Below are positions 35,523 to 41,110 of a stretch of DNA of 41,110 nt, in pieces (the stretch's first letter is position 1; each line of letters begins with the position of its first letter). The DNA lies in assembly GCA_903944725.1 (NCBI GenBank), contig CAJASX010000058.1, positions 1 to 41,110 of the forward strand, written 5' to 3'. Position numbers and translations under genes: made by a program. The stretch is from an uncultured beta proteobacterium (GTDB taxonomy: Bacteria > Pseudomonadota > Gammaproteobacteria > Burkholderiales > Burkholderiaceae). The notes beneath the pieces are model-generated. The model was given only the letters and a program-made list of their open reading frames with translations, was not told the origin of the DNA and did no database searches.

Positions 35523-36689
35523 CTAAGCAGCCTTAACTGCAGCGACTACTTTAGTAGCTGCTTCAGCCATTGAGTCGGCACTAATAATTGGTAAGCCTGA
35601 GTCGGCCAAAATCTTTTTGCCTAAATCTTCGTTGGTGCCCTTCATTCGAACTACTAATGGCACCGATAGGTTAACTGCTTTACACGCTGTTACAACGCCT
35701 TCAGCAATGACGTCGCATTTCATAATGCCGCCAAAAATATTTACCAAGATGGCTTTCACACTTTTATTTTTTAACATGATCTTAAATGCTTCAGTGACTT
35801 TTTCTGCATTAGCACCACCACCAACATCTAAAAAGTTAGCTGGCTCACCGCCAAATAATTTAATGGTATCCATGGTTGCCATAGCTAAACCAGCGCCGTT
35901 GACTAAACAACCAATATTGCCGTCGAGTGAGATATAAGCTAAATCAAACTTAGAGGCTTCAATTTCTGCGGGATCTTCTTCATCTTCATCGCGGTAAGCG
36001 ACGATTTCGGGATGGCGATATAGGGCATTAGCATCAAAATCAAACTTAGCATCGAGGGCTTTAATATTGCCATTGCCTTCTAAAATTAAAGGGTTTATTT
36101 CTACTAATGAGGCATCCGTATCCCAATAAGTTTTATATAAATTTTTAAATACTTCACGCGCCTGTGGCAGTGAGCCGGCGGGAATACCAATACCATTTGC
36201 AATTTCGTCACATTGAGCATCGCTTAATCCCACTAAAGGATCGACAAAGACTTTAATAATTTTTTCAGGTGTTTTAGCTGCGACCTCTTCAATATCCATG
36301 CCGCCTTCGCTAGAAGCCATGATCACATTTTTTTGGGTAGCTCGATCGGTCAAGATGCTGAAGTAATACTCTTTTTTAATATCGGCGCCATCTTCAATTA
36401 AAAGTCGCCGTACTTTTTGGCCGCTAGGGCTAGTTTGATGGGTGATGAGTTGCATGCCTAAGATTTCACTAGCCAAGGTTTTTACTTCTGCCATATTTTT
36501 AGCTAACTTAACCCCGCCTCCTTTACCACGTCCGCCAGCATGAATTTGTGCTTTCACTACCCATACTGGACCACCTAATTTTTCAGCAGCCTGCAAGGCT
36601 TCATCGATGCTGAAAACAGCCATGCCATTAGGTACTGGCACATGAAATTGTCGCAATATTTCTTTGCTTTGGTATTCGTGAATTTTCAT
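35523..36689 (-). CDS. sucC: Succinyl-CoA synthetase subunit beta
   Basis: A 388-residue ATP-grasp subunit that binds nucleotide and succinate. [22 protein letters not shown] starts the ATP-grasp fold, [16 protein letters not shown] (about 47-62) is the nucleotide loop, and [17 protein letters not shown] (about 259-275) and [16 protein letters not shown] (about 318-333) form the C-terminal CoA-ligase domain. A good CAGGAG ribosome site precedes the ATG. It is 90 bp after recX with no terminator seen, so read-through from recA-recX is possible. Confidence 0.97.
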   Translation of the reverse strand: MKIHEYQSKEILRQFHVPVPNGMAVFSIDEALQAAEKLGGPVWVVKAQIHAGGRGKGGGVKLAKNMAEVKTLASEILGMQLITHQTSPSGQKVRRLLIEDGADIKKEYYFSILTDRATQKNVIMASSEGGMDIEEVAAKTPEKIIKVFVDPLVGLSDAQCDEIANGIGIPAGSLPQAREVFKNLYKTYWDTDASLVEINPLILEGNGNIKALDAKFDFDANALYRHPEIVAYRDEDEEDPAEIEASKFDLAYISLDGNIGCLVNGAGLAMATMDTIKLFGGEPANFLDVGGGANAEKVTEAFKIMLKNKSVKAILVNIFGGIMKCDVIAEGVVTACKAVNLSVPLVVRMKGTNEDLGKKILADSGLPIISADSMAEAATKVVAAVKAA

Positions 36690-36779
36690 AACTGCTCCTG
36701 AAACGGGATTTGACTAGGCTTAACTGTGTAAGTCTAGCATTTTGCGGTGTCGGGGCTTAGTTTTATGCCCAAGAGGAAC

Positions 36780-37286
36780 TTACTGCTTATTAGGCTTACC
36801 GCTAATAATTCTAGCCACTAGCTCGGCATTAAAGCCCTTAGAGACCAAAAATCGATATTGCCGAGCCCGTTCTTTTGGTTCGGTGGCGATAATGTCAAAC
36901 TTTCTCTCCCAAAGCTCTTTAGCTCTAGCAAATTCGCTTAACTTCAATTGCTCAAGGAGATCAGCGCTATGCTCGGAACTCACCCCTGCTCTATTTAATT
37001 CACCTTGAATTTTTCGCATACCGTAGCGCTCGCTGCGGCGCCTAACTAAAGCCTCGGCAAAACGGGTATCCGATAACCATCCACGTTGCTCAAAATCGTC
37101 GAGAATACTTTCGATTGTGAGGATGTTATCGCCTTCGACTTCGTCTATTTGAGTGGCGTATTCGCTTAATTTACTGCCTAGGTCTTTACGACTGTATTCG
37201 CGCAAAGATAAAAGGCGCAAAGCCCGAGCTTTGAGACCCGGGCTTTTGAACTTACTAGCTTTTAGAACATCGCCTGAATCAGGCAT
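36780..37286 (-). CDS. recX: RecX regulatory protein
   Basis: A 168-residue modulator that binds RecA filaments and usually limits their growth. Three-helix RecX repeats are visible: [55 protein letters not shown] (about 64-99) and the C-terminal [23 protein letters not shown]. The ATG lies inside the end of recA, giving an 8-bp overlap and coupled translation. Confidence 0.93.
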   Translation of the reverse strand: MPDSGDVLKASKFKSPGLKARALRLLSLREYSRKDLGSKLSEYATQIDEVEGDNILTIESILDDFEQRGWLSDTRFAEALVRRRSERYGMRKIQGELNRAGVSSEHSADLLEQLKLSEFARAKELWERKFDIIATEPKERARQYRFLVSKGFNAELVARIISGKPNKQ

Positions 37287-38373
37287 CAGCCGACTCTAGC
37301 TCCTCATCACTCAGCACACTGGCAACCACTTGTGTGCCTGACTTGACGCCTAATTTCTCACGAATTTTGGCTTCAATTTCTTTAGCAATTTCTGGATTTT
37401 CTTTTAAGAATTCGCGCGCATTATCTTTGCCCTGCCCAATGCGTTCGGTGTTATAGCTGTACCAAGAACCGGATTTTTCGACGATATCGGCTTCAACACC
37501 CATGTCGATAATTTCTCCCTCACGCGAAATACCAGTGCCATACATGATGTCGAAGATCGCTTCACGAAACGGTGGCGACACTTTGTTTTTTACGACCTTC
37601 ACACGGGTTTCATTGCCAACTACTTCATCACCTTTCTTGATACTGCCAATGCGGCGAATATCTAAACGCATAGTGGCATAAAACTTTAAGGCGTTACCAC
37701 CTGTAGTCGTTTCTGGTGAGCCAAACATGACACCAATCTTCATTCGAATTTGATTGATGAAAATGACCATTGAGTTGGTGCGCTTGATAGTACCGGTTAA
37801 TTTACGTAGCGCTTGGCTCATTAACCGAGCCTGTAGGCCAGGTAATGAATCGCCCATATCGCCTTCGATTTCAGCACGAGGCACTAACGCGGCTACAGAG
37901 TCGATCACAATTAAATCGATTGAACCTGAGCGTACTAATGCATCAGCAATTTCAAGGGCTTGCTCACCCGTATCTGGCTGGGATATTAAGAGGTTATTTA
38001 CATCCACTCCCAAGCGAGTTGCATATTGCACATCTAAGGCATGCTCTGCATCAATAAATGCGCATGTGCCACCAATTTTTTGCATCTCGGCTATGGCATG
38101 CAGTGTGAGGGTAGTTTTGCCCGATGCTTCGGGGCCGTATATTTCGATTACCCGCCCACGTGCCAAGCCCCCAACGCCCAAGGCAACATCAAGCCCTAAA
38201 GAGCCGCTTGATACCACCTGTATATCGCGATTGATTTCAGCATCGCCCAATCGCATGATTGAGCCTTTACCAAATTGTTTTTCAATTTGCGCTAAAGCTG
38301 CTGATAGCGCCTTTTGTTTGTCGCCGCTCATTCCATCAAACTCGGATGAGGCTGATTTTTTTTTGTCTTCCAT
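37279..38373 (-). CDS. recA: Recombinase RecA
   Basis: A 364-residue DNA strand-exchange ATPase and LexA co-protease. [10 protein letters not shown] (Walker A, about 79-88), [10 protein letters not shown] (Walker B), the L1 loop around [24 protein letters not shown] and the L2 region [24 protein letters not shown] are intact. AAGGATAG precedes the ATG. A LexA box overlaps its promoter 70 bp upstream. recX follows with an overlap. Confidence 0.99.
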   Translation of the reverse strand: MEDKKKSASSEFDGMSGDKQKALSAALAQIEKQFGKGSIMRLGDAEINRDIQVVSSGSLGLDVALGVGGLARGRVIEIYGPEASGKTTLTLHAIAEMQKIGGTCAFIDAEHALDVQYATRLGVDVNNLLISQPDTGEQALEIADALVRSGSIDLIVIDSVAALVPRAEIEGDMGDSLPGLQARLMSQALRKLTGTIKRTNSMVIFINQIRMKIGVMFGSPETTTGGNALKFYATMRLDIRRIGSIKKGDEVVGNETRVKVVKNKVSPPFREAIFDIMYGTGISREGEIIDMGVEADIVEKSGSWYSYNTERIGQGKDNAREFLKENPEIAKEIEAKIREKLGVKSGTQVVASVLSDEELESADA

Positions 38374-38442
38374 GGCTATCCTTTTCGCTTTTAACTGGGC
38401 TTGACCCGTATTCTGTTTCTTTGTTTTTTACAACTTAGGAGT

Positions 38443-38462
38443 TACTGTATATAAAAACAGTA
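38443..38462. promoter_or_regulatory. LexA (SOS) box overlapping the recA promoter
   Basis: TACTGT-ATATAAAA-ACAGTA is a perfect CTGT-N8-ACAG palindrome extended by TA on each side. It lies 70 bp upstream of the recA ATG. On the minus strand TTGCAA (38472-38467) with TATACA or TACAGT makes a plausible promoter that the box overlaps, so LexA would block it. The -35 is only 10 bp after the stop of the upstream DUF2878 gene, leaving no room for a terminator. Confidence 0.9.
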
Positions 38463-38481
38463 GTCTTTGCAAGCACTGAAT

Positions 38482-39024
38482 TTATTTGGGGCTATTTTTT
38501 TCTATGGTTGGGGCTATTTTTTGGACTTGTTTAGCCCAAAATAGAAAAATAGGCATGCCAATTGCCCAAATAAATCCAATTAAAACAATAGCTTGTAAGC
38601 GATTACCCCAATTAGCGGCGCCCATTTCAACGCCCGCTATATAGGAAAGAGGACCGAAGATTGCCCCCAATAATGCCCCCATTAGGGGCTTGCCCGAAAG
38701 CCAAGCCATCGACTGATTAAGGGTGCTAGCAAACAAAATCCATAAGGACAGCATCCAAATGGGCGAAAGAAACGTAAAAGGTACGGGAGAGGTAAATTGG
38801 AGGAGCCCTAACTGCAAAAGGAGGGTATCGCCCACTAGGCCATAAAGCCCAATTTTGATAAATAATTCAAGCAGATTTTTTTTAAAGGGGGTTTGCCAGA
38901 CTGAAATTGCCACTAAAGCCAAAGAAAATAGCACGCTGACTGCTACATGGCCAGATGCGCCACCTAAAATACAAGCGAACCAGCCCACCTGAAATAAAAC
39001 AAAATTGACAATTTTTTGTCGCAC
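38482..39024 (-). CDS. DUF2878 integral membrane protein
   Basis: A 180-residue membrane protein with five to six hydrophobic helices. KIVNFVLFQVGWFACILGGASG near the start and IKIGLYGLVGDTLLLQLGLLQF in the middle are recognisable DUF2878 features. The function is unknown. The frame extends to a TTG or GTG upstream that would overlap the DUF3833 gene by 47 bp. The GTG at 39024, giving MRQKIVNFVLFQ, begins 16 bp after the DUF3833 stop and fits the family better, although no ribosome site is visible. With DUF3833 it forms a pair that I recall in envelope-lipid gene clusters with cyclopropane fatty acid synthase genes, which are absent here. Confidence 0.8.
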   Translation of the reverse strand: MRQKIVNFVLFQVGWFACILGGASGHVAVSVLFSLALVAISVWQTPFKKNLLELFIKIGLYGLVGDTLLLQLGLLQFTSPVPFTFLSPIWMLSLWILFASTLNQSMAWLSGKPLMGALLGAIFGPLSYIAGVEMGAANWGNRLQAIVLIGFIWAIGMPIFLFWAKQVQKIAPTIEKNSPK

Positions 39025-39040
39025 AGTGAATTGTTTGCGC

Positions 39041-39610
39041 TTAACGCTTATAAAAAGCAAGAGTGACTTCGCCGAGATAAATACCAAACTTACTCATCTT
39101 GGCTTTATTCAACATCACCTTATCGGTCATTAAGTACATCCAATCTTCAAATTGCACGTTATAAATTGAGCCATCGACGGGCAGTGCTAAGGTATATTGC
39201 CAGTTCAGGGCGTTACCTGCAACCTCGCCTAGAGCCTCGCCCACAACATCGCTCGCTGTTCCTGTATAGCGACCTGGGGCAGTTTCTACTAAAGTCCAAA
39301 TACGTCTTTGTTTGGTGCCATCCGAATAAGTGAAATCTTCATCGAGCGTGCCCACCTTTTTACCATCCTTAATAACCCAATTGGCTTTGATCACCACAGT
39401 AAAGCGTTTGACTACTGCGTCGCTGCGATCAGTGAACAACCCATAAGCATCAAGCGTGCCATTAAAATATTCAGGCAAAACCAACTTGGGCTGTTGCGCG
39501 GCATAGAGTGCCACGGGAGTACTTGAGCAGCCCGCTACCGAAACCAGCGCTACAGTAATGAGTGTGATGGAAGAAAATAGGAATGAAGTTCTTAATTTGG
39601 TGATGGACAT
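39041..39610 (-). CDS. DUF3833 lipoprotein
   Basis: A 189-residue predicted lipoprotein: hydrophobic signal with lipobox VAGC (Cys at about 28). The mature part contains LPEYFNGTLDAYGLFTDRSDAVVKRFTV (about 45-72), YSDGTKQRRIWTL (about 95-107) and the C-terminal FEDWMYLMTDKVMLNKAKMSKFGIYLGEVTLAF, all characteristic of DUF3833. A lipocalin-like beta fold is likely. The role is unknown. It is the first gene of a pair with DUF2878, 132 bp downstream of the tRNA on the same strand. Confidence 0.85.
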   Translation of the reverse strand: MSITKLRTSFLFSSITLITVALVSVAGCSSTPVALYAAQQPKLVLPEYFNGTLDAYGLFTDRSDAVVKRFTVVIKANWVIKDGKKVGTLDEDFTYSDGTKQRRIWTLVETAPGRYTGTASDVVGEALGEVAGNALNWQYTLALPVDGSIYNVQFEDWMYLMTDKVMLNKAKMSKFGIYLGEVTLAFYKR

Positions 39611-39658
39611 AGCAATAGAATACTGAATAAATCAAAACCTAGTATGTTAATCACTATT

Positions 39659-39672
39659 ATTAGTTAACTAAT
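39659..39672. repeat. 14-bp AT-rich perfect palindrome
   Basis: ATTAGTTAACTAAT lies 49 bp upstream of the DUF3833 start, between that gene and the tRNA. It could be an operator, but AT-rich palindromes of this size can occur by chance. Confidence 0.3.
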
Positions 39673-39742
39673 TTAAGTATGTTTTAGACTAAAATTATCC
39701 TGCATACCTGCCAAACTTTATCTGGGTGCCGAAGTCTAAATA

Positions 39743-39819
39743 TGGTGGCGAATCAGGGATTTGAACCCCGGACCTGCGGATTATGATTCCGTCGCTCTAA
39801 CCAGCTGAGCTAATTCGCC
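39743..39819 (-). tRNA. tRNA-Met (CAT), elongator type, CCA encoded
   Basis: The 77-nt cloverleaf on the minus strand has a perfect 7-bp acceptor stem (GGCGAAT with ATTCGCC), a D stem GCTC/GAGC, an anticodon loop ATCATAA with CAT at 39786-39784, a T loop TTCAAAT and an encoded ACCA end. The anticodon stem has four good pairs plus an A-C mismatch at its outer end, and the T stem has one G-U. GGCGAAT with a normal 1-72 pair excludes an initiator tRNA. A tRNA-Ile2 with modified CAT is possible but its body fits less well. Confidence 0.92.
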
Positions 39820-39828
39820 GAACTTGCA

Positions 39829-39857
39829 ATTATAAATGATAGTGATAATGACGACTA
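39829..39857 (-). promoter_or_regulatory. Probable promoter of the tRNA gene
   Basis: TATAAT (39834-39829, minus strand) sits 9 bp upstream of the tRNA 5' end, with a weak TAGTCG -35 at 17-bp spacing. The position fits a start just before the mature tRNA. Confidence 0.5.
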
Positions 39858-39923
39858 AATCCATGCTGATTTAGTATTGCCTTCATTAACTGGGTAAATT
39901 GAACCTAAAAATAGGGAGATATC

Positions 39924-40913
39924 ATGCGCACTGCAGTTTTCAGTAGTATTTACCGACACCTTATTTTAAGCCTCGTTGTGTTTGGGGTTTTGCATGGAGG
40001 CATGGCATTGGCCGCCTATCCCGATAGACCCATTAAATTTGTCATTCCATTTGCTCCTGGCGGTGGCACGGACATGCAAATGCGCATCATTGCGCCTAAA
40101 CTGACTGAATTGCTGGGTCAACAAATTATTCTGGAAAATCGCCCTGGCTCGGGAAGCACGATTGGCACTGAAATGGTCGTGCGCAGCCAGCCCGATGGCT
40201 ACACTTTTGTGGTTGTTGATACGGCCTTTACTTCGAATCCTGCGCTCTTACAAAAAATACCCTATGACAGCATTAAGGATCTTTCAGCGGTCATTTTGCT
40301 GACCTCAGGGGCTAGTGCACTCGTCGTCAATCCGGCTGTCCCTGCAAAAACAATTGGTGAATTAATTGCGCTGGCAAAAATGAAAAATGGCGCCTTAGCT
40401 TATGCTTCTGCTGGTGCAGGCACCTCCTCACATCTCACCGGTGAATTATTTAAGCTTGCCGCCGGAATCGATATGATTCATGCTCCATATAAGGGGGCGG
40501 GGCCTGCAGTAACAGATACGGTTGCGGGTCAGGTTGCGGCAACATTCACTAATATTAGCTCTAGTAAAGCCTTTATTGATAGTGGTCAATTGCGTGCCCT
40601 TGCGGTTACTGGCTATACCCGTTCATCCGCCTTACCCAATGTGCCTACTTTTAGTGAGGTGGGCTTAGCTGCTGTTAGCCAAGCTAGTTCATACTGGGGA
40701 GTACTGGCACCAGCAGCTACGCCGCGCGACATCATTCTCAAGATAAATCAGGAGATGAATAAAGTGCTGCAAATGCCTGAGATTCGTACACGCCTGACTG
40801 AGCTTGGTTTTAATGTGGTTGGCGGCACGCCTGAGGAATATAGTAAATACATTCGAGACAGTATTGTCAATTGGCGTCGTGTAGTAAAAGATGCAGGTAT
40901 TAAAATCGATTAA
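39924..40913 (+). CDS. Bug-family solute-binding protein (tripartite tricarboxylate transport receptor)
   Basis: A 329-residue periplasmic receptor of the TctC/Bug family, abundant in Burkholderiales. A signal peptide covers about 1-31 (ending MALAAYPDRP). YPDRPIKFVIPFAPGGGTDMQMRIIAPKL is the classic start of the mature protein, and YASAGAGTSSHLTGELFKLAAG (about 154-175) and HAPYKGAGPAVTDTVAGQV (about 180-198) bind the ligand's carboxylate. No TctA or TctB membrane genes are visible, as is common for Bug proteins. GGGAG precedes the ATG. The next gene, UxaA-like, starts 39 bp later, hinting at a hydroxy- or sugar-acid substrate. Confidence 0.92.
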   Translation: MRTAVFSSIYRHLILSLVVFGVLHGGMALAAYPDRPIKFVIPFAPGGGTDMQMRIIAPKLTELLGQQIILENRPGSGSTIGTEMVVRSQPDGYTFVVVDTAFTSNPALLQKIPYDSIKDLSAVILLTSGASALVVNPAVPAKTIGELIALAKMKNGALAYASAGAGTSSHLTGELFKLAAGIDMIHAPYKGAGPAVTDTVAGQVAATFTNISSSKAFIDSGQLRALAVTGYTRSSALPNVPTFSEVGLAAVSQASSYWGVLAPAATPRDIILKINQEMNKVLQMPEIRTRLTELGFNVVGGTPEEYSKYIRDSIVNWRRVVKDAGIKID

Positions 40914-40952
40914 TGAGCACTGTATTGAGTTTTATTTTATAGGGGTCTGTAC

Positions 40953-41110
40953 ATGATTGAAATGTCTGTAAAGCGGCTCATTGGGCCCATTATTCGTCTA
41001 CACCCACACGATAATGTTGTTGTTGCACGAGTTGATATTGGCATTGGCACTGCTGTGCCAAGCGAAGACTTTACTAGCCGTAGCCAAGTGCCTGCTGGCT
41101 ACAAAATAGC
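40953..41110 (+). CDS. UxaA-family (altronate/galactarate-type) dehydratase, 5' part
   Basis: The window ends inside this gene; 52 codons are visible. IIRLHPHDNVVVARVDIGIGTAVPS and the later SQVPAGYKI match the N-terminal SAF-type domain of UxaA and GarD dehydratases, which remove water from sugar acids using iron. AGGGG lies 8 bases before the ATG. The downstream catalytic domain is not in view and may be encoded separately, so the substrate is undetermined. It probably shares a transcript with the Bug-family receptor. Confidence 0.75.
   Translation, partial: MIEMSVKRLIGPIIRLHPHDNVVVARVDIGIGTAVPSEDFTSRSQVPAGYKI

Overview
The window looks like a chromosomal segment of a low-GC member of the Burkholderiales, most like Polynucleobacter. 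This is an inference from gene content and order: a pgk-pyk-fba-purC-purE-purK-tsaC block, a recA-recX-sucC-sucD-terC-pilin block, groESL under a CIRCE element, and TRAP and Bug-type solute uptake. There was no database search. I see no insertion sequence, phage gene, integrase or CRISPR array. The only RNA gene I can support is an elongator-type tRNA-Met(CAT).

Layout. 1-140 is the 3' end of pntB. 275-4065 is a complete TRAP transporter (Tat-exported DctP, then overlapping DctQ and DctM) whose DctM has a long internal insertion. 4173-5609 (minus) holds a phytanoyl-CoA/ectoine hydroxylase-like dioxygenase and a small unknown gene in one unit. 5813-7153 is a COG4091-type NAD(P)-dependent oxidoreductase with a SAF domain. 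7176-10369 is a divergent pair of an Lrp/AsnC regulator and a stand-alone AceE-type E1, with an Lrp-like operator between them. 10378-11031 is a FrnE/DsbA-like protein. 11171-13144 is groES-groEL with promoter and CIRCE.

13346-17061 is the most unusual part. A catalytically dead EAL-domain protein, a BvgA/EvgA-like response regulator and a BvgS/EvgS-like hybrid kinase with a shrunken periplasmic sensor form one operon. A two-tier inverted repeat upstream contains a heptamer like the BvgA site. The trio parallels the Bordetella bvgA-bvgS-bvgR set in a differently ordered, compact form.

17101-29474 is core metabolism and cell envelope: HU, a PBP4-type carboxypeptidase, then on the minus strand the glycolysis/purine block from pgk to tsaC, and on the plus strand ilvE, a CHCC zinc-finger protein, waaF and an NTF2-like protein. 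29489-31713 is a divergent pair of a BepA-like M48 protease and moaC. 31925-33094 is a lipoprotein with two Adhesin_E-like units. 33154-38373 (minus) runs from recA, with a canonical LexA box, down to a type IV pilin. 38482-39610 is a DUF3833-DUF2878 pair. 39743-39819 is the tRNA. 39924 to the end is a Bug-family binding protein followed by the start of an UxaA-type dehydratase.

Together the accessory genes suggest a heterotroph that takes up small organic acids (TRAP, Bug, UxaA, E1 paralogue), set between conserved housekeeping blocks. Several gene starts given here are downstream of the longest possible reading frame because ribosome-binding sites and family N-termini support the shorter form. 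Functions come from reading the translations and from recalled family knowledge.
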